The notes beneath the pieces were generated by a model. It saw only the letters and a program-made list of their open reading frames with translations, was not told the DNA's origin and made no database searches. Source: Beta vulgaris subsp. vulgaris (taxonomy: Eukaryota > Streptophyta > Magnoliopsida > Caryophyllales > Amaranthaceae). From it: DNA of 64,000 bases. Location of the stretch: the NCBI RefSeq assembly GCF_026745355.1, contig NC_079203.1:56716141-56780140 (forward strand), written 5' to 3'. The position numbers and the translations under genes are program-made. Shown here piece by piece: positions 1 through 11,623 of this stretch (position 1 is its first letter; every line of letters begins with the position of its first letter).

Positions 1-691
1 TGAGTACCAAATGCAGTTGATTTTTGACATGTTCAATACTCATTCATCAATTTTGTGTAGATTTAACACATTTGTGATTTGTCCTTCCTCTAGGTTCCTA
101 CCAGTAACTTTTGTATGTACTATCAATTCTCTTTCCTCTACGTTTCTACTTATTGCCTATAATGTGTATTGGTCACACTATAGTTGTGTCACTTGGAGTT
201 ATAAAGGCATTTGTTCCACACATAACAAGTATCTCCCCTCCATGGCTCCACCCAGTTCCCAAAATAACAAAGGTTTTGCAGTATTCAGAAGTTGATATTT
301 TAAAGGTTAAAGAGTCAAGTTTTTCAGGTGTGGAGTGATTAGTGAGGTACAATATATCACAAAATATTGAAGTCTTTAAGCGATTGAACGAGTTATCTAT
401 AACTTGGCAAGTTGGGATCTCTTTTATTTTCCTAACTTGTTAAGATTTCTCTTTACCCTCAAAAAAAAAAAAAAAACTCTTAATAGTTATAGTAATTTCT
501 CAAGTACTCAACTTATATATATGCAGTATATATTTTAAAATAAGATGATCTTTATAATACTACTTGCTATGTTTTTTTTTTTCTTTAAGATGCAAAAACA
601 TTTAGTTTTTTTTTTCCTTTAAGATGCAAAAACATCTAGTTTTTTTTTTAATTCTCTCACCAAAAAGCCAAATGTTACATTTTAGGAAATA
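1..691. other. AT-rich window edge, no recognised gene
   Basis: An open frame runs on the + strand from about 111 to 338 and ends in a stop. It has two hydrophobic stretches near its start, but I do not recognise it and see no clear splice context. It could be the tail of a gene that begins outside the window, or chance. The rest is AT-rich with A and T runs at about 461-476 and 570-650. Confidence 0.4.
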
Positions 692-959
692 CTTCCCCCG
701 TTTAGAAATAGTTGCACCATTTATATGGTGTTTACTCTTCACATCTTGCACTTTGATTGTCTTTGATGATTCATATTTTGAGAAAAACATAGTCATATGA
801 GATCTTGTAACTTGTTAGATTCGTCTCAATGTATACATTATTTTAATATCAACTTTTTATAATTTTTACTTACTGATAATTAGAGATATTAAGGTTTGAA
901 ATAATGCATTGGCAAACGCGAAAATATGAAATCGTGCAACTATTTCTAAATGGAGGAAG
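692..959. mobile_element. Stowaway-like MITE (268 bp)
   Basis: The ends are inverted repeats: cttcccccgtttagaaatag at the left and its near complement, tatttctaaatggaggaag, at the right. The element is flanked by TA on both sides (690-691 and 960-961), the target duplication of Tc1/mariner-type Stowaway MITEs. It has no coding capacity; the short open frames inside it are spurious. Confidence 0.85.
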
Positions 960-3636
960 TATACAGTAGCTTTGCTTAATTGCTTCTATATTCTTACCTA
1001 ATCTTGTCCTTTAAATTTTAGTTGATGCATTGTTAATTTGTTATCATATGATTCCCATCTATATACAACACTTGCTCCATGCCACCTTATCTTTTAGAAG
1101 ATGCAAATTCCTAGATTCTTAAAACAGAATAGAAACATATACGATGACGGAAGAGTGTCAAACAAATTATGAAATTAGAATGCGATGGAATACAAATGAC
1201 GTTGAAATCTCAACTAATCTACCTAATATCAAACTAAAAGGAATGCTAACTGCTAAATATACCCAGATGTTTTTATGTTATGAATGAGTCTTCACTTAGA
1301 CGTCAAGCAAACACAATATTTGGAACATCATTTTATGACCTTTATCATTGAGCTATGTTGCAATCATAATATCTCTACTATAACTTACGCTTCAAGGCTT
1401 CAACTTTTTATCTGGAGATAATATCTTAGAATAGGCAGCCTGTTTTGCTCTAATGCTTTCATTATTATCTCACCTTCACTTATAAGGACTTTTTTCATAA
1501 TCCATTTCTTAAGGTTTACTTAAACCTTTCATTAATGTCAATATTTTGGGTCCTCGTACTTGATTTTAATGGTTAACAACTAGGTTTTCCGATAAAAATT
1601 CTAGATATGTACAATGAATTTCGTCTATATCAACATCTAATATGTAGCACTTTCTACAACCAATTATTTTTCTTTTTTTTGCTCACTTTTTTACTTTCCT
1701 TGATATTTGGTACTATAATGAATTGATAAAACATTATGAAACAGAGGTAGCACACGTTATTCACTCTTTCCTCTAAACGCGATGTATGTGACTATTGTAT
1801 AATGACACAATGCACCTGTTAGGCGTTAGCTTATAACTATTTTCCTCGATTTCTCATTTTTCATTGTAGCCAATCTCTCTCTATACATATGGGACTTTGC
1901 TATTTATGCTTTTATAAGAATTAAGTCTCCCATCACATGTGAGCTAGTAGGTATGGTAGTATATTATTATTTGATCTCTCAAAAAAAGAAGTCGTGTATC
2001 CGACTAATGGAGGTACTCAACAACTGACTACAAGACTTTAACATTGTAGCAGACTAGCAGGTAACGAAGGACAAACATTATACTACTACCCTTGCTTTAT
2101 ACCAAAGTTACAACGACATCTTAAACTTAAACTATAAATGGAGTATATTTTCAAAAATCATGCAAGATTCGAAGTTATTGTACTCTAGTTGTACATTTTC
2201 CATTTTTGTCTTGAAGTACATAAAAGAAGTATATCTATATTCAAATGAAGCACAAAATATTGTCCTTGTAAAGATAAAATTGCAAATTACTCAAATGTTG
2301 AACCTCTAACAAGTTTTTAGATCCAGATTGTGCTCCGACTAATTTTTTACTAGTATTTTGCTTTTAAATGATAGCGTCAAATATAACTCTTTATTTTTGA
2401 AAGTATATAACTCCTTTTTAAATGGTTAAAACTTTAGTGTGTAAACTCTAAATTACAACATCATATCTTATAAGTTGCAATTTTTAATTTTTTTTTCTTG
2501 TACGAGAATTACATAAAGTAAAACACCTTAACAGAAAGTTTCCGTCGCACATTACTTATTTAGGAACATCTTTTAATATATTAGTATAGACGATTACGAT
2601 ACTTCCAATTAATTCCAAAACAGTTTCTTTTTCTATACCACTCTATTAGCCTCAACTAATATGGAAAACCGTCTCATCATAAGCACAAAAGGTAGCGGTA
2701 CATCTAACATCTTAAGAATTACATGCAAAATGTTGACAAACTCTCACAAATGACAAATAACTATCTCACATATGATGGTGAGAAGCATAATTTAGCAAGA
2801 CCTTTCCTATAAAAATTGGATGACACTATGTTATAAGTATTTTAAAGCTTCCAGTCAACTCATTAGTTATTTTATTAAGTAAATAAATCTGTGATGTTAC
2901 CATGTATATATATTCAATATCATCTATTCTAAAAGAAAATAGATTCACTCTTCATAAATAAAAATCTTTGGTTAACATGATCGTTAAATAACATAGGAGT
3001 AATATTTAGTCAAGAGTAGTAAAGGTAATTTGAGAAAAATAATGCCAAATAATACTTGCACGTAATAAATAATCATAAGAAATTGCACCAAACTATATGA
3101 TCTACGAAATCATTCGAAAATACATATACGTTAATTCAGGTAAGTTAAACTCTTATAAAAAACTTAATAACTTCTTCATGGAGTAATTAGTATTATTTTG
3201 CACAATCTTACCAATTACCTAACGTTTACTAATCGTCGGTAAATTATCAATTTCGATGAGATATAAAACTAATCTTGTAACTTCAATTATCAGTCAGCGT
3301 AACAAGAATGTCACAATAGATCAACCTAGAATCATTTCCTTTAATAATATTGATTTAAGATTTGACCAAAATGAAAAGAAAATGAAATGAAGGGTATAGG
3401 ATAGGACGGTCGATGTCTAGACGTGCAAACAACTTAAGAACCATCTCCTTCAAAACGAAGACAAACAAATTAAGTATTATAGTAAAAAAAAAAAAAAAGT
3501 AGCTAAAAAACTTGTTAAAGAAAACCAGTCCCATAAAAAAAGAAAGTCCCTTAAATGAAAAAGCTTCCTAATTTTATGATGATCCACCTAAAAGTTAAAA
3601 ATCAATTCAGTTTCACTCAACTATATCTCTAATTTC
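960..3636. other. Gene-free spacer upstream of the TBL cluster
   Basis: About 2.7 kb of AT-rich sequence with no credible exon on either strand. Around 2569-2590 the reverse strand reads like the 5' terminus of the Helitrons at 22.4 and 46.7 kb (TCTATACTAATATATTAAAA), but I find no matching 3' end, so only a fragment is likely. The last few hundred bases are presumably the promoter of the first TBL gene. Confidence 0.5.
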
Positions 3637-3642
3637 TATAAA
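3637..3642 (+). promoter_or_regulatory. Probable TATA box of TBL gene 1
   Basis: TATAAA lies 70 bp upstream of the start codon at 3712, in ttctataaattcc. It is followed by a pyrimidine-rich stretch that would form a short 5' UTR, and then by a run of about 21 A directly against the ATG. Confidence 0.5.
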
Positions 3643-3711
3643 TTCCAACCAACTAACTTCTTCTTTCTTCTCCAAATTATCTCCTACTCCAAAAAAAAAA
3701 AAAAAAAAAAA

Positions 3712-6495
3712 ATGAAACCACCAGCTCTATCAATATCATTATCATCGCCGGTAAATCAGATGGTAAGAAGAGGTCGTGTATCAACACCGTTCATCTTCAT
3801 TTTGATTGGTTTCATCATCTTGGTAGCCATTTTATACGGTCAAGATTTCTCCTGCACTTTATCTCATTTTGATCATCATCAACACCTTACAACACTCAAT
3901 CATTCCCCTTCAATTCCCAAACCTCGTTCAAACTTTGGTAAGTTTTTTTTATAACCAACTTATGTTATTTTTGCATGTAATGTGATAGTAAATGTATGTA
4001 ATGTATTTGGGTTGTGGTGAATGCAGTGGAGAGGAAGAAGAAATGGAGGAGAGAGAAAACGGTGCCGTTTGCGGTGGGGAAGACGGCGGAGAGTTGTAAT
4101 ATATTCGACGGAAAATGGGTTAGAGATAAGGAGAGTAAACCAATGTATGAAGAATGGGAATGTCCATATATTCAACCTCAGTTGACTTGTCAAGAGCATG
4201 GTCGTCCAGATAGAGATTATCAAAACTGGCGTTGGCAACCTAATGGCTGTGATCTTCCCAAGTAAGTCTTATTTTTTTATGTCGTTTTAATCCATTTTTA
4301 GCGGATAATAGAGGTGAGCATGGACCAAGCCGGCATCAGGTGGTGGGTTGTGCTGCATAGATATCATTTTCAAAATTCAGCACGAGCTCGACTGGTCCTG
4401 CTCATTTATAACAAAAATAATGTCAGTTTATGAAGGGAGGCTGCCAGCATGGCATGTGAGTTGGGTTGTGCCAACGTGGCACAGCCTACGCCTAGTTTTA
4501 CCTGACAGTTTGTAGCCTTTAGGAGCTTCAGTTGACATTCAATTGGTAGTATTTGGTAGGGTCCTAATTGGGCAATAATAATGATTAAGAGAATATTCCA
4601 GTAATTAATATGGTTCAAATAAAAAAAAAGCCCAACGGTAACTGTGTTATTGAAATGTTTTTTTCATTTAGAGGTGATCATGGATTGAGCTGACGATAGG
4701 TTTCGCTAAATAGGACATGTTGGAATTTATGATACTTGCAGAGAATAATCGAAAAATAAAGTGACATTCCTAATAGATATGTCTTAGAAAGAAGTAATAG
4801 TACAATGTTTAACAATAGTTTAGTTGGGATTTGGGAAGGCCATGTTAACTGGTAAAATAAGGAATGTTTTGACATTGAGAGCATATTAGCACAACTGCAC
4901 ATGCCTTTGTTTGTCTTAGTCGGAAATATTATAAGAGTGCTTTTTTAATGGTAAGTTAATGGAGGATGTTGCACCAACCAGTGTGCTAAACCCCATCCCT
5001 TTCTTCTTTCTTGTTTCTTGTATCTTTTTTCTTGTTTCTTTCTTCTTTTTACAAAGGTTTCAGTTGGGGTTTTTTGCATACAGATTTTGAAGCATCATTT
5101 TTGCCTTTAGATACTGCATGAAATAATTTGGTCCAATTTATTGATAGTTAAGCAAATTTAACTAATATTCATTTCAAATGAATTTCTTATTCCTAACACA
5201 ACATTAGGTCTTTTACTTCTAAAATTCTAACATCTCGCCAATATAGTCTTCTTTGAAACTTTTAGTATAACATGAGAGTATAAAGTTTGTCTTACTAAAC
5301 AGAATAAACACGCAGATTCAACGCAACCTTAATGCTGGAGGCTCTTCGAGGCAAAAGAATGTTGTTTGTTGGCGATTCTCTAAACCGGGGTCAGTATGTT
5401 TCCATGATCTGTCTTCTTCATAGATTGGTACCTGAAGAGGGCAAAGTAATGGAAAGCTCTTACTCTTCATTGACAGTCTTCAGACTAAAGGTAAGACACA
5501 CTATAATTAATCTTCATGATTGTTAATTTTTACGGTAAACATGCACATGAGCATCTATTGCTATAATTCATTACAGGATTACAATGCAACTATAGAGTTC
5601 TACTGGGCGCCTTTCCTGCTAGAGTCAAACTCTGATGATGCTGTTGTACACAGAATAGCAGATAGAATTGTTCGCAAAGGATCTATAAATACACATGGAA
5701 AACATTGGAAAGGTGCTGATATTGTAGTGTTCAACACATACCTCTGGTGGATGACTGGTCTTCAGTTCAAGATCTTGTAATGTCCTTTATCCTTTGGACA
5801 TGGCTCTGTTTCAGAGCGCTGTTAAACTGTTATTGGATCTTATTGCTGATGAAAGTGCTTGTTTGCTTTCCAGAAAAGGGTCTTTCAAAGATGAGGTGCC
5901 AGAAATAGAAATGCTTTCTACCGAGGATGCTTATCGGATGGCAATGAAGAGCATGTTAAAATGGGTTCAGAGAAACATGGACCCAAAGAAGACCAGGGTT
6001 TTCTTCACTAGCATGTCACCAACTCATTCCAAGTAAGTTGAGAATCGAGAAACTTCCTGGTTAAGTATGATAAAATGCATATGCATACAAAGAAGGGGAG
6101 ACCGGAGACATGACAGCATTCTCAAATCTCTTTTTTTCATTTTTCTTTATTGCAGGAGCATAGATTGGGGAGGTGAGGAAGGTGGCAACTGTTACAATCA
6201 AACAACTCTAATAGACGATCCTGAATACTGGGGGTCAGATTCTCGTAAAACCATAATGGAAGTTATCGGAGATGAGTTCAGAAAATCCAAAGCACAAGTA
6301 ACATTTCTTAACATCACCCAATTATCCAGCTATCGGAAGGATGCGCACACGCAAATTTTCAAGAAGCAGTGGGGCCCCTTGACTCCAGAGCAGAAAGCAG
6401 ACCCTAAGACCTATGCTGATTGTGTGCACTGGTGTTTGCCAGGATTGCAAGATACTTGGAATGAACTACTGTTTGCTAAACTGTTCTATCCTTAG
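3712..6495 (+). CDS. TBL gene 1: ESK1/TBL29-like polysaccharide O-acetyltransferase
   Basis: Six exons: 3712-3937, 4027-4261, 5316-5490, 5577-5776, 5874-6032 and 6156-6495, giving 444 aa with consistent phases and GT-AG introns. The product is a type II Golgi protein with a hydrophobic anchor at about residues 25-43. A TBL domain (around residues 88-153, with [11 protein letters not shown] and [10 protein letters not shown]) is followed by a PC-esterase/DUF231 domain with GDS (G173-D174-S175) and the DxxH motif DCVH (D420, H423), which supply the catalytic Ser, Asp and His. Known ESK1/TBL29-group enzymes transfer acetyl groups onto xylan in the Golgi; [24 protein letters not shown] and WWMTG fit that group. 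The exact substrate is inferred. An in-frame Met at residue 17 (NQMVRRG) lines up with the start codons of the two paralogues downstream, so translation could also begin there. It is the most divergent of the three copies. Confidence 0.93.
4262..5315 (+). other. Intron 2 of TBL gene 1, with two hAT-terminus-like repeats
   Basis: This 1,054-bp intron contains two direct 15-bp repeats, TAGAGGTGAGCATGG at 4309-4323 and TAGAGGTGATCATGG at 4669-4683. They resemble the terminal sequence of the delimited hAT element at 51.1 kb (TAGAGCTGGCCATGG). No opposing inverted end was found, so these may be remnants. A pyrimidine-rich tract (TTTCTTC/TTGTTTC) lies at about 5000-5050. Confidence 0.5.
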
Positions 6496-7663
6496 TAAGA
6501 GGTCCAGGCCGGGCTGGTTTATTTGCTAGTGCTTCTACGGTTTTACTTCTCTGAGGTTGGCTCATGAATGAAAGCATTGTGATGCCTTCCTCGCCAAGGT
6601 CAAGAACTCTGGAGACTAAAACATGGATTGGAGATCTAGAATGAAGAAGTTTTGTGTACAAATTGAAGTGAAAATGGTTGTGTAAAGAAATATAAATGAC
6701 TCAAATTGAATTAATTCTTTGTACATGAACAATCATGTAATGCGGAAAGCTGCAGAAGATGATGACAAAAAGTTTTGAATTTTTTTTCCAAGTGGATATT
6801 CAGTAGTTAATTGTCAGATGATACTTGGAATTATTGATTAGTTCAGATTCACATTTTTCATTCAGCCAAAAAAGAGAGGAATTCAAACCACTGAAGATCT
6901 CACATCAATACAAAGTGCATTAACATAAGTATGACAGTAAGAAGAGGGAATACAGAGGTGTTGATTATAAAATTGAACGTAGAATGTACCACACTAGCAC
7001 TTCCGTAATAACTCTATTAAAGGCAATCCTATTACACGAATAGCTTTCCATGCGCTTATTACAACTTTTACGTCCCCATAACCAATTATACCAAAAGATT
7101 CAGGAAAAATAAACAAGTCGAGAATTTAGGGTGTTGCTTAATGGCGGATTTGAGGTTGAGGGTTAGCTTTAACTGGTATCTACCTCCTCACCTATGGCAT
7201 TGGTCATGGGATCAAACCTCCTTGGAGGAGTTTGGGTTGGATCTATTAGGGGATCTGAGAGAGGATATTAAAGAAGTTTCAAGGGCTTAGCCGGGCTCAG
7301 AAGCAAGTGAAAAGTTCATATGGTGTCGTGAGCTTAAGACCGCACCGAAGAAGAAGGCTGAGTTAAGGAGGAATATAATAATAAGCAAAATGACAAACTA
7401 GTGATTTTTAAATTAGGATGCGCTCGATTATGTGGGTCCACCACTGGTTCTACATAGTAATGCAAAGGAAGTGCTCCAGAAACCACAAAATGACAACAAT
7501 GTCATAATATAATTAGTTAATTACAGACACAAAGAATGTCGTGCATCAATGCAGATAAAGAATGCACATCAGTACATGAAAAAACGGGTAGTTTTGATTG
7601 TATATACAGTACTTAAATCTTATAAACAAAGTCACATATCTATCCAACTAATAAAGGAAGGAC
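6496..7663. other. 3' flank of TBL gene 1
   Basis: Contains the 3' UTR of gene 1 and AT-rich spacer, both with counterparts in unit 2 (13168-14117). No other gene is visible. Bases 7141-7290 hold an old tRNA-derived SINE-like repeat and 7646-7663 is the left target duplication of a younger SINE. Confidence 0.55.
7141..7290 (+). mobile_element. Old SINE-like repeat (unit 1 copy)
   Basis: Pol III-type boxes are recognisable: an A-box-like GGTTAGCTTTAACTGGTATC and, about 40 bases later, a B-box-like GGTCATGGGATCAAACC. The same repeat sits at the matching place in unit 2, so it predates the duplication. Boundaries are approximate. Confidence 0.5.
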
Positions 7664-7785
7664 CAAGCAATGTTTGGCCTAGTGATAAAGATTTGGCCTC
7701 ATGATTTTAAGGTCATGAGATCAAATCCTACTAGGGGCTCTTTGGGAGCGAAGTTTCCCTTGCCAACTTAAAAAATAAAAATAAA
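7664..7785 (+). mobile_element. SINE with perfect 18-bp target duplication
   Basis: A 122-bp tRNA-derived SINE. It has an A-box-like TGGCCTAGTGATAAAG, a B-box-like GGTCATGAGATCAAATCC, and an A-rich tail (AAAAAATAAAAATAAA). It is flanked by identical 18-bp direct repeats, aactaataaaggaaggac, at 7646-7663 and 7786-7803. The matching site in unit 2 (14100-14117, aactaattaatgaaggac) carries no insertion, so the SINE landed after the segmental duplication. Confidence 0.9.
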
Positions 7786-8321
7786 AACTAATAAAGGAAG
7801 GACTCAACAAATTATAGATATTGGCTAGTAACCTGTCCAATATGTACAGTGACTTCAAGTGATAATATTCAACTTGGAAAAGGTTTTTTATGAAGCCAAA
7901 ATTCAACCTAACTACAGCCTGAAGTCGTTAATTTAATCGTAATCGTGATGGGAAGTTATATTACTACCATCCACCAATAAGATGCTTTAGCTGTCCAACA
8001 AATGATGGTTTTTGATAAAAGAATATAAATTCATAATTATAGTAAAATGTCTTATTAAGAAAAGAGAGAAGACCATAGTTGAATGAAATGTAGAAAGATA
8101 ACATGATCTTGATATAAAAAAATCCCAGACGTGCAGAGAAGTATGTTTTAGCCATGCATAAGAAAAGGAAAACCACGTCCCATTGTCCCAACAGGCAACA
8201 GGCAACAGCATTGTTTTTAAGGATACAAGTCAAACAACAATAAAAGAGGACTACATACCTTGTATATCTATGCAACCTTTCTCCCTCCAAAATCCCAAAA
8301 CACCACCTACAGATAAATCAG

Positions 8322-11300
8322 ATGGTGAGGGAAACCCGTCTATCTCCATTGATCTTCATCCTCTTTACCTTCATCAGCTTTATTGCCATATTCTACTGCC
8401 AGGATTTCTCCTCTTCCCACCGTCGTCAGCAATTTTCAGCACTCAATGATCCCCCTCCCTCTCTTGGTTAGTATTCTTTTCGTCCAGAAATAATAGTCTT
8501 ACTAATTAATTTTTATTTATTTTTATCAAACTTTTTAAGTACAAGATAAAATGGCATTTATATTTCCTTCTATAGTCCCTCCGCTTCCTAATAGGTATTC
8601 CACCTGCCTTTTCATGTCCCTAATGTACACATTTAACCATAAATATCTTTAGTTATGTATAATTCACACTAAACGTAGTGAGATGATATTGTGAAAATAT
8701 AAAATTGATTGGATCCAAAATACCCCAGATGATGATTGTTTATACTTCATATATAGGAAAAAAGAGGCAAAGTGGAACAACTATCAGAGAATAGAGGAAG
8801 TAAATCTGTAAATGCTAAGACGATCTTCAGTTTCTTGTCATGAAATGTTAGGATCTTAGGGATAAATTGCACATTTGCACCTGCTAATGTGCCATTATCT
8901 TTCAATGTTGATTGTCTATAATGCTAACTACTAAGCACTATGTAGCCTTTCTTTCCTTCTAAAACTTCACTAGGACAATCATAACAGAACTGTAATGTTC
9001 TCAGAAAGAAAGAGTAAATGATGAGAGCAGTATTTTCTCATATAGACATATACATAATAACAACTAACAAAGTGGCTGGTTTTCTTACATATGTTGCATT
9101 GTAAAAAAATTTAATTTAATGACTGTAGATGAGTTGAAGCATAAGAAGAGCGAGGAGAGGAGAGAGACGATGCTTCCATTTGCAGTAGGGAAGACACCGG
9201 AGGAGTGTGACATATTCAGTGGGAAGTGGGTAAGAGACGAGGAGGACAAGCCTTTGTATGAGGAGTCAGAGTGCCCCTACATTCAGCCACAGCTGACATG
9301 CCAAGAACATGGACGCCCTGATAAGGATTACCAGTTCTGGCGCTGGCAGCCTCATGGCTGCGATCTCCCCAAGTGAGTAACTGAAAACTGCATTTATGGC
9401 AGTTCCAAATAAGAGCTCCATTTTATTAGAATTCTGGATAACATAGATTCTAGTAGTCCTGTAACAATGCCGAATATTTAATGCATTTTATTGTGGGAAG
9501 TTGACTTTAACAAAGTAATGCTAATGAAATAACATACAATACTCAGTTTCAAATAGTTCTTTGACTTCATATTTCAATTGAAACAAAGTAATATCAATGT
9601 ACTAGTAGGAGGTTTACCAAAATATCTACACATCTAGAATACTTGACACGGGATATGCTGGACCCTAAAAGAGCTTCGATCACCTAATTTAGGAAACACG
9701 GGTTTAGATTAGTTATCTTCAGAGCTAATAAGTTCAAATAAGTTAACTTTAAACCAAAATGTTGTAATAAGTCAGCTTCAGAACTATAAGATTAAGTGCA
9801 AGTCATGTGAAGAGAAAGCACCCTCAGTAGAAGTGTATAACTCAGGATGAAGAATTTTGATGTTGCACAGGAGGATATAACTTGTGTATTCTAATGCATC
9901 TAACGCCACATTTGTCCCACATCAGTTATGTGCATATTGCAGTCTCTGGATGTTGCACAACGTGTTATCAAGTCTATTTGCATAAAAGCATTGCATATAC
10001 TAAATAAAAGCAGAAAAATTGCAGATTTAACGCAACCTTACTGTTGGAGGCTCTACGGGGAAAGAGAATGCTATTTGTTGGCGATTCCCTGAACCGGGGT
10101 CAATATATTTCCATGGTCTGCCTTCTTCACAGCCTGGTACCTGAAAATGGCAAATCCATGAAAAGTTCTTATGAATCATTAACAGTCTTCAAGTTAAAGG
10201 TAACAACAAGATATAATTTGCATATTCTAAGATCAGTATTAAATATGTTGATCTTCTTAAATGTAACACGTAGATTTACTTCAGGATTACAATGCAACCA
10301 TTGAGTTCTACTGGGCTCCCTTACTACTTGAGTCCAATGGAGATGGTGCAGGGAGCAAGGTATCAGAGAGGATTATACGCAATGGATCCATAGATACGCA
10401 TGGCAAATTCTGGGAAGGCGCAGATGTAGTTGTATTCAACACATACATCTGGTGGATGACCCGCCTGAAATTGAAGATCTTGTAATATCCTCGATACTTA
10501 CTTACTAGACAATATTCTTCTCTTCACCAATTATTTTTCTGATCAACTCTTTAGTTCGTTTCAGGACAGGATCTTTCACAGACAGTGTGCAGAAGTTTGA
10601 AGTTCTGCAAACAGAGGATGCTTACCGGATGGCTATGCAGAGCATGTTGGAGTGGGTTCAAAGAAACATGGACCCAAAGAAGACCAGAGTCTTCTTCACT
10701 GGCATGTCACCGAGTCACACAAGGTACATATGCTCTGCCTGTTCGGTTGTTTCTGAAAATTACGCCAAAGTATTCTATCAAAACCTAAATCTCCAAGCAT
10801 TTTGAGTCTAACACTTTGAACCACCAACCCCCCAAAAAAAATATCATTAATATTCCCGCCGGATTTAGGCAGGTTCTGTCAGATCGCTGGATAAATAATG
10901 GGTCACCTTGTCAATATGTCATATGGTTGTGGGTCGATAACGAGCACACAAATTTAGGAGCAAGGATATAGGGACAGGAGTGAGAGAAAAAGCACACGTA
11001 AAACTTGACCGAACCTAAATCTAATTAACCAGATTCACACATCCTTGAACCTAGCCAGACCAGGGATGGTGTTTTCAAAAGACCTGCAAAAGTATTTAAA
11101 ATGAAAAAATTTGATCGGAAGAAAAAGATTGTGAAGAGAAAAAAAAAGAAACTAGAAGCATGCAATATAGTACATTATCACTCAAGAGATGATAAGCTGA
11201 AGAAAAGGGTAGAAGAGATGAATTATTGATTTGATGCCCTGCGATTGAGATACAATTTTTTTTGAATTTTATATTATCAGGAGTATACACTGGGGTGGTG

Positions 11301-11623
11301 AACCAGATGGAAACTGTTACAATGAAACAACTCCAGTAGAGGATCTTGAGTACAACTGGGCTTTACATGCCCATGAAAGCATAATGAAGATTATGGATGA
11401 AGAATTCAGCAGATCAAGTGTACCCTTATCATTTCTCAACATTACGAGGCTTTCAAGTTATCGGAAGGATGCACACACACAAATTTACAAAAAGCTGTGG
11501 AGCCCCCCAACCGAAGATCAGCTAGCAAATCCCAAGAGCTATGCTGATTGTGTGCATTGGTGTTTGCCAGGCTTGCAAGATACTTGGAATGAACTACTAT
11601 TTGCAAAACTTTTCTACCCTTAA
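8322..11623 (+). CDS. TBL gene 2: ESK1/TBL29-like polysaccharide O-acetyltransferase
   Basis: Six exons: 8322-8466, 9129-9372, 10025-10199, 10285-10481, 10565-10723 and 11281-11623, giving 420 aa. Intron phases match gene 1 at every junction. The first exon begins [20 protein letters not shown] and supplies a signal anchor (about residues 7-26). The TBL domain carries [11 protein letters not shown]; the esterase domain carries G149-D150-S151 and DCVH (D396, H399). The predicted role is acetyl transfer to xylan or a related wall polysaccharide in the Golgi, inferred from the family. The start was chosen because it alone keeps the anchor in frame with exon 2 and aligns with gene 3 and with Met17 of gene 1. 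It is far closer to gene 3 than to gene 1. Intron 1 contains a MITE (8575-8800) missing from gene 3. Confidence 0.92.
8575..8800. mobile_element. Stowaway-like MITE in intron 1 of TBL gene 2
   Basis: A 226-bp element with inverted ends, gtccctccgcttcctaatag at the left and the complement of ctatcagagaatagaggaag at the right, flanked by TA (8573-8574 and 8801-8802). The corresponding intron of gene 3 lacks it together with neighbouring sequence, so either insertion here or deletion there is possible. Confidence 0.75.
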
